A stretch of 64,000 nt of DNA, taken from Nocardiopsis alba DSM 43377 (GTDB lineage Bacteria; Actinomycetota; Actinomycetes; Streptosporangiales; Streptosporangiaceae). Below the pieces are notes generated by a model. The model was given only the letters and a program-made list of their open reading frames with translations, was not told the DNA's origin and ran no database searches. This document shows, one piece after another, positions 55,084 to 63,889 of the stretch; positions within the stretch are counted from its first letter, which is position 1; each line of letters starts with the position of its first letter. The DNA lies in assembly GCF_000341225.1 (NCBI RefSeq), contig NZ_ANAC01000011.1:186001-250000 (forward strand). Reading direction: 5' to 3'. The position numbers were made by a program, and so were the translations under genes.

Positions 55084-55656
55084 ATGGGGGCGATGCGGTT
55101 GACCCACGTGACGACGGCAGAACTCGACCGGTTGGAATTCCACGCCGTCCGGTCGGGTGAGCACGGTCGGATCGCCGCCCAACTACTGGACCTGGCCAAC
55201 CGGGTCGACGCGGGAAGCGAGGTCGGCCGCGCCGAACTGTTCGTGCGCGCGGGCGAACAGTGGGAGATCGCCCAAGAGTTCGAGCGTGCCTGCTCGGCCT
55301 ACCAGCGGGCGATCGACGACGGCGGCGTCACCGTGATCGACCCGCACGCCCTGAGCGCGGGCGCCCTCCTGCAACTGGACGAACGCCGCCAGGCCGAATA
55401 CCACCTGGAACGCCTGGAGTCGGGCGGTCCCGCCGGGCTGCCCACCCTCATCCACGTCGCCGAGGCGCTGTACGCGCACGACGACCTGGAGGGGGCCGAA
55501 CGCTGGGCCACCGCGGGCGCGCGCTTCCACGCCGGATGCTCGCGGAGCCCCTACGTCGAGGACCTCTTCCTCGAACTGCTGAGAATCCGGTTCCGTATCC
55601 GATCCGACCTCGGCAGGCCCGAGGACGACCTGGACCTCATCCTCGACGAGGTGTGA
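55084..55656 (+). CDS. TPR-like helical repeat protein
   Basis: A 190-residue protein, ATG 55084; ATG 55093 (MRLTHVTTAELDRLEFHAVR) is equally placed. It contains about three or four helical hairpins of TPR type: AELFVRAGEQWEIAQEFERA, CSAYQRAIDDGG, AGALLQLDERRQAEYHLERL and VAEALYAHDDLEGAERWATA. A C-terminal segment reads RIRSDLGRPEDDLDLILDEV. It is probably a scaffold protein, co-transcribed with the NYN gene. No catalytic residues. The next gene downstream is preceded by an independent promoter and a riboswitch. Confidence 0.8.
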   Translation: MGAMRLTHVTTAELDRLEFHAVRSGEHGRIAAQLLDLANRVDAGSEVGRAELFVRAGEQWEIAQEFERACSAYQRAIDDGGVTVIDPHALSAGALLQLDERRQAEYHLERLESGGPAGLPTLIHVAEALYAHDDLEGAERWATAGARFHAGCSRSPYVEDLFLELLRIRFRIRSDLGRPEDDLDLILDEV

Positions 55657-55984
55657 ACCCGGCCGATCCGCGGCCCGGAGCGTCGACGACCCCGGGCCCG
55701 CGACCGGAGGCGGCCGGCTTCGTGTGAGCTTTCCTTCCCCGCCCCGAGCGACGCGAGGGGGAGGAGGGGGCCTGCGGCGGGTTCTCGGGCGTGGTCCCGA
55801 TCGCCCCGCACCCTGTGGGAGCATCGATCCCGCCGGGTGAGAGCGGCCCCGGGCGGGGCCGTCTCGCCCCCCTCATACCATGTTCGGCGGCGGGATCCGG
55901 CCACGGTCGATACGTCCGAAGAACCCGCGACACGCCATCATCTTGCGGTGTACCAACCCACCATCCCCTAGATGTAGTATCGCT
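55657..55984. other. Intergenic region before the nrd riboswitch
   Basis: About 330 bases without a gene. Its 3' end holds a candidate -10 TAGTAT (55975-55980) for the nrd transcript, overlapping CTAGATGTAGTA, which partly resembles an NrdR box. No good -35 was found. Confidence 0.45.
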
Positions 55985-56165
55985 CCCGCTGGTGGTTCAC
56001 CGGCCCTCCGGGGCGGGTGAGGCAAGAGGGAACCCGGTGCGAATCCGGGACTGCCCCGCAGCGGTGAGTGGGAACGAAAGCCGTCATAGGCACTGGGAGC
56101 CGTTCAGGCCCTGGGAAGCGACGGTGGAGTAGGAAGCCCACGAGTCCGAAGACCTGCCACCCGCA
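55985..56165 (+). promoter_or_regulatory. Cobalamin (adenosylcobalamin) riboswitch
   Basis: All conserved boxes of the B12 riboswitch are visible in order. GGTGGTT opens P1. Next come GAGGGAACCCGGTGCGAATC, CCGGGACTGCCCCGCAGCGG, TGAGTGGGAACGAAAGCC, GGCACTGGG, CTGGGAAGC, GGAGTAGGAAGCCCACGAGT and CCGAAGACCTGCC, closing P1. It is followed by 154 bases of leader with several GC-rich stems before nrdA. The known role in streptomycetes is to repress the nrdAB class I reductase when cobalamin is present. Whether it works by early termination or by hiding the ribosome site is not clear from sequence. Confidence 0.96.
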
Positions 56166-56319
56166 CGCACCCCAGGTGCGTACGACGACGGGGCTTCGAG
56201 GGAGAGCCGCCGCGACCCACCGGTGGACCGTACAGGTTCGACGTACACCTCCACTGCTGCGTGCCGCGTGCTCACTCGTGTGCCCCCGGGGACTCTTCTA
56301 CCGAGGTTGGAGCCGCTTT

Positions 56320-58860
56320 ATGACCCTTGACGTCGAGGCCGCGCCCGTATCCGTTCGGCCCACGCAGACCCACGAGGGTGGCCCTGGCACCGCCATCGAC
56401 CGGATCGAACACGTGGTGGCCGAGGCCTGCGCGGGTCTCACCGGTGTTTCGGCGGAGAAGGTCCTCGACGAGGCGCGGCGCGGCTTCTACCCCGGCATCG
56501 CCGACTCCGAGGTCGAGCTCGCCCTGGTCATGGCCGCCCGCAGCTTCGTCGAGGTCGACCCGGACTACTCCTACGTGGCCGCGCGTCTGCTGCTCGACAA
56601 GCTCCGCACCGAGGCGCTGAGCTTCGTCTTCGACGCCCACGAGACCGCCGGGCAGACCGAGATGGGCGACCGCTACGCCGGCTACCTGGCGGCCTACGTG
56701 CGCCGGGGCGTCGAGCTCGGCCAGCTCGACCCCGCCCTGGCCGGGTTCGACCTGGACGTGCTGGGGCGGGCCCTGCACGCCGATCGCGACGAGCAGTTCA
56801 CCTTCCTGGGCCTCCAGACCCTCTACGACCGCTACTTCCTGCACAGCGACGACGTCCGCTACGAGCTGCCGCAGGCCTTCTTCATGCGCGTCGCCATGGG
56901 CCTGGCCCTCAACGAGGACGACCGTGAGGCCCGCGCGATCGAGTTCTACGAGCTGCTGTCCTCGTTCGACTTCATGGCCTCCACGCCCACCCTGTTCAAC
57001 GCGGGCACGGTCCGCGCGCAGCTCTCCTCCTGCTTCCTCACCACGATCGGTGACGACCTCCAGGAGATCTTCCACGGCATCGGCAACAACGCGATGCTGT
57101 CGAAGTACTCGGGCGGTCTGGGCAACGACTGGACCCCGGTCCGCGGCCTGGGCTCCCACATCAAGGGCACCAACGGCAAGAGCCAGGGCGTCGTCCCCTT
57201 CCTGAAGATCGCCAACGACACCGCCGTCGCGGTCAATCAGGGCGGGAAGCGCAAGGGCGCGGTCTGCGCCTACCTGGAGACCTGGCACATCGACATCGAG
57301 GAGTTCCTCGACCTTCGCAAGAACACCGGCGACGAGCGCCGCCGCACCCATGACATGAACACCGCGAACTGGGTTCCGGACCTGTTCATGAAGCGTGTGG
57401 AGGAGCAGGGGAGCTGGACCCTGTTCTCCCCGGACGAGGTCCCCGACCTCCACGACAAGTACGGTCTGGAGTTCGTCGAGGCCTACGAGCGCTACGAGGC
57501 CGAGGCGCGGGCCGGGCGGATCAAGGTCCACCGGACGCTGCCCGCCGTCGACCTGTGGCGTCGGATGCTCACCATGCTGTTCGAGACCGGCCACCCCTGG
57601 ATCACCTTCAAGGACCCGTCCAACCTGCGTTCGCCGCAGCAGCACGTCGGTGTGGTGCACTCCTCCAACCTGTGCACCGAGATCACGTTGAACACCGACA
57701 AGGACGAGGTCGCGGTCTGCAACCTCGGCTCGGTCAACCTGGCCCGCCACGTGAGCGCCGAGGGCATCGACGTCGAGCGGCTGCGCCGTACCGTCCGCAC
57801 CGCCGTGCGCATGCTCGACAACGTCATCGACGTGAACTTCTACACGATCCCCGAGGCCCGACGCGCGAACATGCGTCACCGTCCCGTCGGGCTGGGGCTC
57901 ATGGGGTTCCAGGACGCCCTGTTCGAGCTCCGCACGCCCTACGGTTCCGAAGGTGCGGTGAGCTTCGCCGACGAGAGCATGGAGCTGATCGGCTACTACG
58001 CGATCGAGGCGTCCATGGAGCTGGCCGCCGAGCGCGGTTCCTACGAGACCTTCGAGGGCTCCCTGTGGAGCCGCGGCGTCCTGCCGATCGACTCGCTGCG
58101 GCTGCTCGCCGAGGCCCGCGGCGGCGACCTGGACATGGACCGCGGTGAGACGCTGGACTGGGACTCGCTGCGCGAGCGGGTGCGCACCACGGGGATGCGC
58201 AACTCCAACGTCATGGCGATCGCCCCCACCGCGACCATCGCCAACATCACGGGCGTCAACCAGTCGATCGAGCCGGTCTACCGGAACCTGTACGTCAAGT
58301 CGAACATGTCCGGCGACTTCACCGTGGTCAACGACCACCTGGTCCGCGACCTCAAGGAACGCGGCCTGTGGGACGAGGAGATGGTCGCGGAGCTGAAGCG
58401 TCACGACGGCAGCCTGGGGGAGATCGACCGGGTGCCGGACGACCTGAAGGACCTGTACGCCACCTCGTTCGAGGTCGACCCGTCCTGGCTGGTGGAGGCC
58501 GGTTCGCGTCGTCAGAAGTGGATCGACCAGGCCCAGTCGCTGAACCTGTACATGGCGGCCCCCAGCGGCAGGAAGCTGGACGCCCTGTACCGGAAGGCCT
58601 GGCGTTCGGGGCTCAAGACCACGTACTACCTGCGCGCGCAGAGCGCCACGCACGTGGAGAAGAGCACCCTCAAGGGCACCGACGGCCGGCTGAACGCGGT
58701 GTCGGCGACCCCGGCGCCCGCTCCGGCCCCCGCGCCCGCTCCCTCTCCGAGCCCCGCCCCGGTGCCGGTGGCCGAGCCCACGGCGGTCGAGGAGGAGTTC
58801 GAGATCGTCGAGGACCAGGCGTGCTCCATCGACGACCCCGAGTGCGAGGCCTGCCAGTAA
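56320..58860 (+). CDS. nrdA: Ribonucleoside-diphosphate reductase large subunit
   Basis: An 846-residue class I NrdA with ATG 56320. It reduces ribonucleotides to deoxyribonucleotides using a radical supplied by NrdB. Visible: Cys238 in SSCFLTT (active-site pair with Cys452-linked thiols), NLCTEITL with catalytic Cys452, [40 protein letters not shown] and the radical-transfer pair Tyr769-Tyr770 in KTTYYLR. C-terminal CEACQ (Cys842, Cys845) provides the shuttle thiols. A Pro-Ala linker ([19 protein letters not shown]) precedes it. The N-terminal ATP-cone region ([15 protein letters not shown]...) lacks the usual KRDG strand, so allosteric control may be reduced. The gene is controlled by the upstream riboswitch and followed by nrdB; no nrdS-like regulator is present. 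Confidence 0.96.
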   Translation: MTLDVEAAPVSVRPTQTHEGGPGTAIDRIEHVVAEACAGLTGVSAEKVLDEARRGFYPGIADSEVELALVMAARSFVEVDPDYSYVAARLLLDKLRTEALSFVFDAHETAGQTEMGDRYAGYLAAYVRRGVELGQLDPALAGFDLDVLGRALHADRDEQFTFLGLQTLYDRYFLHSDDVRYELPQAFFMRVAMGLALNEDDREARAIEFYELLSSFDFMASTPTLFNAGTVRAQLSSCFLTTIGDDLQEIFHGIGNNAMLSKYSGGLGNDWTPVRGLGSHIKGTNGKSQGVVPFLKIANDTAVAVNQGGKRKGAVCAYLETWHIDIEEFLDLRKNTGDERRRTHDMNTANWVPDLFMKRVEEQGSWTLFSPDEVPDLHDKYGLEFVEAYERYEAEARAGRIKVHRTLPAVDLWRRMLTMLFETGHPWITFKDPSNLRSPQQHVGVVHSSNLCTEITLNTDKDEVAVCNLGSVNLARHVSAEGIDVERLRRTVRTAVRMLDNVIDVNFYTIPEARRANMRHRPVGLGLMGFQDALFELRTPYGSEGAVSFADESMELIGYYAIEASMELAAERGSYETFEGSLWSRGVLPIDSLRLLAEARGGDLDMDRGETLDWDSLRERVRTTGMRNSNVMAIAPTATIANITGVNQSIEPVYRNLYVKSNMSGDFTVVNDHLVRDLKERGLWDEEMVAELKRHDGSLGEIDRVPDDLKDLYATSFEVDPSWLVEAGSRRQKWIDQAQSLNLYMAAPSGRKLDALYRKAWRSGLKTTYYLRAQSATHVEKSTLKGTDGRLNAVSATPAPAPAPAPAPSPSPAPVPVAEPTAVEEEFEIVEDQACSIDDPECEACQ

Positions 58861-58868
58861 TCCGGCCG

Positions 58869-58898
58869 GGGGCGTCCGCGCGCGGACGCGGACGCCCC
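58869..58898 (+). terminator. Intra-operon hairpin between nrdA and nrdB
   Basis: A perfect 12-bp stem (58869-58880 with 58887-58898, loop CGCGGA) followed by TCCTTCCTC. It may attenuate or process the nrdAB message and set the subunit ratio. Confidence 0.6.
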
Positions 58899-58964
58899 TC
58901 CTTCCTCGCACTCCGCCCCCGCAGAGAAGACCCGGCTCGACCGGAGAACGGACCAGTACCGAGC

Positions 58965-60041
58965 ATGACCACGGTTTCCGAGAACAACGACACGACCGGC
59001 CTCGGCGAGATCGAGCGCGACGCCGCCCGTGTGAACGTCGACGACAAGGCGATGATCAACGCCCGCGCGGACGTCAACCAGCTTCTTCCCCTCAAGTACA
59101 CCTGGGCGTGGGAGAAGTACCTCGCCGGCTGCAACAACCACTGGATGCCCACCGAGGTGGCCATGCAGGCGGACATCGCCCTGTGGAAGTCCAAGGACGG
59201 GCTGACCGAGGACGAGCGGCTCATGCTCAAGCGCAACCTCGGTTTCTTCGCGACGGCGGAGTCGCTGGTCGCGAACAACATCGTCCTGGCCGTCTACCGT
59301 CAGCTCACCAATCCCGAGTGCCGCCAGTACCTGCTGCGTCAGGCCTTCGAGGAGGCCGTGCACACCCACACCTTCCAGTACATCTGCGAGAGCCTCGGCC
59401 TGGACGAGGGCGAGCTGTTCAACATGTACCGGGAGGTCCCCTCGATCACGGCGAAGGACGCCTGGGCCCTCAAGTACACCCAGAACCTGGAGGACCCGGA
59501 CTTCAGCACCGGCACGCCCGAGGCCGACCAGGCCTTCCTCCGGGACCTGGTCGCGTTCTACGTGATCTTCGAGGGCATGTGGTTCTACACCGGCTTCGCG
59601 CAGATCCTGTCGCTGGGTCGTCGCAACAAGATGGTAGGTATCGCCGAGCAGTACCAGTACATCCTGCGCGACGAGTCGATCCACCTGAACTTCGGCATCG
59701 ACGTGATCAACCAGATCAAGATCGAGAACCCGCATCTGTGGAGCGAGGAGTTCCAGGCGGAGGTCCGGCGGATGCTGACGGAGGCCTGCGAGCTGGAGGT
59801 GGCCTACGGCCGCGAGACCATGCCGCGCGGGGTCCTGGGGCTCAACGCCGACCTGTGCGAGCAGTACATGCGCTTCATCACCGACCGCCGCGCCGAGCAG
59901 ATCGGTCTGGCCCCGATCTTCGGTGAGACGGAGAACCCGTTCCCGTGGATGTCGGAGATGATGGACCTCCAGAAGGAGAAGAACTTCTTCGAGACGAGGG
60001 TGATCGAGTACCAGACCGGTGGCGGTCTGGACTGGGACTGA
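58965..60041 (+). CDS. nrdB: Ribonucleotide reductase small subunit, class Ic-like (Phe at radical site)
   Basis: A 358-residue R2 protein with ATG 58965. The six metal ligands are visible: Glu99 (TAESLVANN), Glu130 and His133 ([10 protein letters not shown]), Glu203 (VIFEGMWFY), and Glu237 and His240 ([10 protein letters not shown]). In E. coli class Ia these are Asp84, Glu115, His118, Glu204, Glu238 and His241, with radical Tyr122. Here the Tyr122 position is Phe137 and the Asp84 position is Glu99. Both changes define class Ic R2 proteins such as that of Chlamydia trachomatis, which use a Mn/Fe cofactor instead of a tyrosyl radical. Spacing (31 and 7 residues) is identical. The C-terminus ends in [10 protein letters not shown], the NrdA-binding tail. 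Separated from nrdA by a hairpin. Confidence 0.95.
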   Translation: MTTVSENNDTTGLGEIERDAARVNVDDKAMINARADVNQLLPLKYTWAWEKYLAGCNNHWMPTEVAMQADIALWKSKDGLTEDERLMLKRNLGFFATAESLVANNIVLAVYRQLTNPECRQYLLRQAFEEAVHTHTFQYICESLGLDEGELFNMYREVPSITAKDAWALKYTQNLEDPDFSTGTPEADQAFLRDLVAFYVIFEGMWFYTGFAQILSLGRRNKMVGIAEQYQYILRDESIHLNFGIDVINQIKIENPHLWSEEFQAEVRRMLTEACELEVAYGRETMPRGVLGLNADLCEQYMRFITDRRAEQIGLAPIFGETENPFPWMSEMMDLQKEKNFFETRVIEYQTGGGLDWD

Positions 60042-60114
60042 CCTTTCGGGGGCGTTCGGGGCCTCCGCCGTGATCCGTAGGACGGATCCTCTTCCTCCTT
60101 CTCTCCCTTGCCGG

Positions 60115-60146
60115 GGCCCGGGGCGGCGCGCGCCCCGGGCCTCTTT
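60115..60146 (+). terminator. Terminator of the nrdAB operon
   Basis: An 11-bp GC stem (60115-60125 with 60131-60141, loop GCGCG) followed by TCTTT. It lies 74 bases after the nrdB stop. Confidence 0.8.
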
Positions 60147-60309
60147 CGCGTTCGGCCACCCCCGACTCCTCCGTCGCATGGATATCGGGGTGCCGACCGC
60201 TTCCGGCCAGGTCATGGCCGGGGCAGGCCAGAGCGTGAACGAATCCCCTTCGAAGGCATCGGACCAGGGTGCGACCAGGTAGTCCCCCCATACCGAGGGA
60301 GAACCCGCA

Positions 60310-61530
60310 ATGGATCACGTTTTCGGAGACGAGCGGCACCGGCGACTGCGTGCTGAAGTACGTGAGTTCGCCGAGCACGAGGTGGCCCCCCGCATCCCCG
60401 AGATGGAGCGGCGCCGCCATGTGGACCACGAACTGTCCCGGCTCATCGCGGAGCAGGGGTGGATCGGTGTGACCGTGGACCCGGCCTACGGCGGTATGGG
60501 CGCGGGGCACCTGGCCAAGACGATCATCATCGAGGAGATGTCCCGTGTCAGCGGGGCGATGGGCGCGATGGTCCAGGCCTCCCAGCTGGGGGTGGCCAAG
60601 ATCGTGCACTTCGGGGACCCGGCCCAGCGCGCGGCCTGGCTGCCGAGGGTCGCGGCGGGGCGGTGCCTGCCCACGATCGCGGTCACCGAGTACGGGTCCG
60701 GCGGGCACGTCCTGGGGATGACCGGCGGCGCCGTGCGCGACGGTGACGACTACGTGCTCAACGGGCGGAAGGTGTTCGTGGGCAACAGCCACGTCGGCGA
60801 TCTGCACGGTGTGGTGGTCCGGACCGGGGAGGGGTCGCGGGGGTTGTCCGCGTTCCTGGTCGAGTCGGATCGGCCCGGCTTCTCCCTGGGCCCGCATGAG
60901 GGCACGATGGGGTTGCACGGGTTCAGCTTCGGGGAGTTGATCTTCGAGGACTGCCGTGTCCCCGCCGCCAACATGCTCGGGGAGGAGGGGGACGGGCTGG
61001 CGGTGGCCTACTCGTCCAGCGTGCTGTACGGCAGGGCCAACCTGGCCGCGGTGGCCTTGGGCATCCATCGGGCCCTGGTGGAGGAGACCTGCGCCTACGC
61101 CTCCGAACAGCACCGCTACGGCAGGCCCTTGTGCGAGGTGCCCTCGGTGAAGTTGAAACTGGGGCAGATGCAGTCCCGACTGATGATGGCGACGCTGTCG
61201 CTGTACCACGCGGTGTCCCTGCTGGACCGGGGCGCGGCCTGTGACCACGAGCTGATCAACGCCAAACTCGTCAACGTCGAGTACGCCTTGGACACGGCGC
61301 GCAACGCCATGGAGATCCACGCGGCCCGCGGGTTGTACACGGATCGTCCGATCGAGCGCTATCTGCGCGACGCCCACCACATCTTCGCCCCGGCGGGCAC
61401 CTCGGACGTGCAGCTGCTCAGGCTGGGCGAGGCGGCGTTGGGCGTGGACCGGGGCCAGTGGTCCGAGCGACTCGCGGATCGGGTGGCCGTCTCCGAGTCG
61501 GGGCCCGTGGCGGCACCGCTCGTGGCGTAG
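60310..61530 (+). CDS. Acyl-CoA dehydrogenase family flavoprotein, atypical active site
   Basis: A 406-residue protein, ATG 60310 preceded by GAGGGAGAA. The fold is complete: N-terminal helices (RRLRAEVREFAEHEVAPRIP), GWIGVTVDPAYGGMGAG, FAD/substrate segments (TIAVTEYGSGGHVLGMTGGA; YVLNGRKVFVGN), and the C-terminal helices HRYGRPLCEVPSVKLKLGQM and ARNAMEIHAARGLYTD, ending in APAGTSDVQLLRLGE. The base Glu of short/medium-chain enzymes (YEGTSxIQ) is Ala here, and the alternative position used by isovaleryl-CoA dehydrogenase (normally ER) is YGR. Standard alpha-proton removal is therefore unlikely. A role in natural-product or carrier-bound acyl chemistry is possible. It is monocistronic. Confidence 0.87.
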   Translation: MDHVFGDERHRRLRAEVREFAEHEVAPRIPEMERRRHVDHELSRLIAEQGWIGVTVDPAYGGMGAGHLAKTIIIEEMSRVSGAMGAMVQASQLGVAKIVHFGDPAQRAAWLPRVAAGRCLPTIAVTEYGSGGHVLGMTGGAVRDGDDYVLNGRKVFVGNSHVGDLHGVVVRTGEGSRGLSAFLVESDRPGFSLGPHEGTMGLHGFSFGELIFEDCRVPAANMLGEEGDGLAVAYSSSVLYGRANLAAVALGIHRALVEETCAYASEQHRYGRPLCEVPSVKLKLGQMQSRLMMATLSLYHAVSLLDRGAACDHELINAKLVNVEYALDTARNAMEIHAARGLYTDRPIERYLRDAHHIFAPAGTSDVQLLRLGEAALGVDRGQWSERLADRVAVSESGPVAAPLVA

Positions 61531-61617
61531 GGCCGAGGGAGGAACGGGGCGGCGGAGCCGGGAGGGGCGTACACGTCTCCGCCGTGCCAGTGTGGATCGG
61601 CCGGGCGACGAACGCCG

Positions 61618-61797
61618 TCAGTCCGCGGCGGGTTCGGCGACCTCGGGTTCGTAGTTGCGGGTCATCATCGAATTGCACTTCGTGCACAGGTGGCGGGCCG
61701 AGCCGGGGGCGGAGGGCTTCCAGTCGTGCTCGCCCCGGGGGCAGATCCCCGAGGGGCCGATGCTGCGGGCGCGGATGGCGGCGGGTTGTGCGTCCAT
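61618..61797 (-). CDS. Small zinc-ribbon-like protein
   Basis: A 59-residue protein from ATG 61797 (MDAQPAAIRARSIGPSG). It has a possible zinc site: GICPRGEHDW and HLCTKCNSMM (Cys, His, then CxxC), separated by a turn. A -10-like TACCGT lies 6 bases before the ATG, so the mRNA is probably leaderless. The C-terminus is acidic (EPEVAEPAAD). Conserved-looking but not named. It converges on the acyl-CoA dehydrogenase gene. Confidence 0.7.
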   Translation of the reverse strand: MDAQPAAIRARSIGPSGICPRGEHDWKPSAPGSARHLCTKCNSMMTRNYEPEVAEPAAD

Positions 61798-62192
61798 GCG
61801 GCCACGGTAGCCCGGTCGGACCCTTCCCACTACTCGTACGGATCGTCGCGGTGGATCGATCCTCGGCTCCCTCTCGTCGCCGTCCGGAGCCGGGTGTTCC
61901 GGGGAGCGTGGCGGGTGCGCGGTGGAGGTGTCCGGCGCGAGAACGCGATCTGTCGCGGAGCGTACGCCTCGTCACGATCCGCTCCTCTTATGTCCGATAC
62001 GACAAAGAGGAGTGTAAGGCGCTGGCCATCCGAACAATCATGCCTGGTCAATGACTCGGTGGGGTCTCGAACAGATGTTGTTCCGCACACAAGGCATTGT
62101 GTCCGGTGCTACAAGGCTCCATGATCGCGGTCAAAGTTCGTAAAGAGCGCGTTGAGTCAGGAATGCGCTTGTCAGGGAAGGGAGAGTGACGG
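61798..62192. other. Leader/promoter region of the PutP-type symporter gene
   Basis: 395 bases without a gene, markedly less GC-rich near 61980-62180. Two structures are visible. One is a 12-bp stem with a one-base bulge (CTCCTCTT-TGTC with GACA-AAGAGGAG, 61982-62012). The other is a 6-bp inverted repeat ACACAA-GGCA-TTGTGT (62087-62102) that could be an operator. Confidence 0.5.
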
Positions 62193-63767
62193 GTGGAAGA
62201 CTCCTCGATCGGGTCGATCGTGATCTTCGGCGTATATCTCGCCGGCATGGTCGGTATCGGGCTCTGGGTCTACAAGCGCACCGTCTCGCAGGCCGACTTC
62301 GTACTCGGTGGTCGTAGCCTCAACAGCTGGGTGAGCGGTCTGAGCGCCAACGCCAGCGACTTCAGCGGTTGGCTGTTGCTGGGGCTTCCCGGCGCCATCT
62401 ACGTGTCGGGTCTGGGAGAGGCCTGGATCGCGGTCGGTCTGGCCTCCGGCTTCGCGGGCAGCTGGCTCATCATCGCCCCGCGCCTGCGCGTCTACACCGA
62501 GCGTGTCACCGACTCCCGCACCGGAGCCGAATCCGACTCCCTCACCCTGTCCTCCTTCCTGGAGAACCGTTTCAACGACCGCACGCGCCTGCTGCGCGCC
62601 GTGTCCGCGATCCTCATCATCGTCTTCTACTTTTTCTACGTGGCCTCCGGCCTCGTGGCGATGGCCTCGCTCTTCGACATGGTCTTCGGGCTCGACCCGG
62701 CGCCGGCCATCGCCATCGGCGTGGCCATCGTGGTGCTCTACACCGTGCTCGGCGGGTTCCTCGCCGTCTCCTACACCGACGTGGTGCAGGCGATGATGAT
62801 GTGGATCGCGCTGCTCGTGGTGCCCATCATGGCGATCAGCGTGCTCGGCGGCTTCGGCGGCCTCACCGACGGTGTGACCGACAAGGCCGAAGGGCTGATG
62901 TCGGCGTTCGGCGGTACCTCCCTCGACGCCGACACCGGCGCCTGGCTCACCACCGAGACCCTCGGCGCGGTCGTCATCGTCTCCGGCCTGGCCTGGGGCT
63001 TCGGCTACTTCGGTCAGCCGCACATCCTCGCCCGCTACATGGGCATCCGTTCCGTGAAGGACATCCCCAAGGCCGCCGGTATCAGCGTCGCCTGGGCGGT
63101 CAGCGCCATGATCCTCGCGGTCCTGGTCGGCTTCATCGGCATCGCCTACTTCGACACCCCGCTCGGCGACCCCGAGCAGGTCTTCCCCAGCCTCATCGCG
63201 TCCCTGACCAACCCGTTGGTCGCGGGCGTCCTGCTGGCGGCGATCCTCGCCGCCGTGATGAGCACCGCCGACTCCCAGCTCCTGGTCGCGGCCTCCGCGC
63301 TCACCGAGGACGGCTACAAGGCCTTCGTCGATGAGAAGGCCTCGCCCCGCTCGCTGCTGTGGATCAGCCGCGGCACCGTCGTCGCCGTCGCCATCATCGC
63401 GGCCCTCGTCGCGCTGTACGGCAACAGCTCGGTCATGGACCTGGTCGGCTACGCCTGGGCCGGCTTCGGCGCGGGCTTCGGTCCGGTCCTGCTGCTCGCC
63501 CTCTTCTGGAAGCGCATGACCTGGGCGGGCGCTCTCGCCGGCATGATCGTCGGCGGCTCGTCCGCCATCCTCTGGGACATCCTCGACAGCGCCTACCTCG
63601 GCACCGGCCTGTACGCGATGGTCCCGGCGGTCGCCCTGAGCTTCCTGTCCATCCTGCTCTTCAACGGCCTGGGCAAGGTCAGCGAGCAGATGGAGGCCGA
63701 CTTCGACCGTGTCGAGGCCGAGCTCAAGTCCGGTGGACACGACGAGAAGCCCACCGCCGCCGTCTGA
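62193..63767 (+). CDS. putP: Sodium/proline (solute) symporter, PutP type
   Basis: A 524-residue transporter, GTG 62193 with GGAAGGGAGAG upstream. It belongs to the SSS (LeuT-fold) family with about 13 helices: IVIFGVYLAGMVGIGLWVYK, the PutP motif FVLGGRSLNSWVSGLSANAS (discontinuous helix 1 with sodium site ASDFSGW), AVSYTDVVQAMMMW, FGYFGQPHILARYMGIRS and the second sodium-site helix AAVMSTADSQLLVAASAL. The C-terminal cytoplasmic tail carries EMEADFDRVEAELKSGG. It imports proline, possibly for osmoprotection or catabolism; substrate is inferred from similarity of the sodium/substrate region. No putA lies next to it. Ends at a very strong terminator. Confidence 0.92.
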   Translation: MEDSSIGSIVIFGVYLAGMVGIGLWVYKRTVSQADFVLGGRSLNSWVSGLSANASDFSGWLLLGLPGAIYVSGLGEAWIAVGLASGFAGSWLIIAPRLRVYTERVTDSRTGAESDSLTLSSFLENRFNDRTRLLRAVSAILIIVFYFFYVASGLVAMASLFDMVFGLDPAPAIAIGVAIVVLYTVLGGFLAVSYTDVVQAMMMWIALLVVPIMAISVLGGFGGLTDGVTDKAEGLMSAFGGTSLDADTGAWLTTETLGAVVIVSGLAWGFGYFGQPHILARYMGIRSVKDIPKAAGISVAWAVSAMILAVLVGFIGIAYFDTPLGDPEQVFPSLIASLTNPLVAGVLLAAILAAVMSTADSQLLVAASALTEDGYKAFVDEKASPRSLLWISRGTVVAVAIIAALVALYGNSSVMDLVGYAWAGFGAGFGPVLLLALFWKRMTWAGALAGMIVGGSSAILWDILDSAYLGTGLYAMVPAVALSFLSILLFNGLGKVSEQMEADFDRVEAELKSGGHDEKPTAAV

Positions 63768-63804
63768 CCCCGTCGGTGGGGAGAAATCCCTCTCCCCGCC
63801 GCTC

Positions 63805-63852
63805 AACGCCTTCCGGGCCCGTGCGTGTCAACGCACGGGCCCGGAAGGCGTT
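63805..63852. terminator. Perfect 22-bp stem terminator after putP
   Basis: 63805-63826 is exactly complementary to 63831-63852 with a GTCA loop. It is the longest perfect hairpin in the window and starts 38 bases after the putP stop. Confidence 0.9.
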
Positions 63853-63889
63853 CTGGCGCCCGCACGCCCCGTAGCGGTAGAACGGTGAC

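Noticed and set aside
55966..55982. NrdR box upstream of nrdA
   Set aside because: Only part of the consensus (TAGATGTAGT) is matched and a second box at helical spacing was not found.
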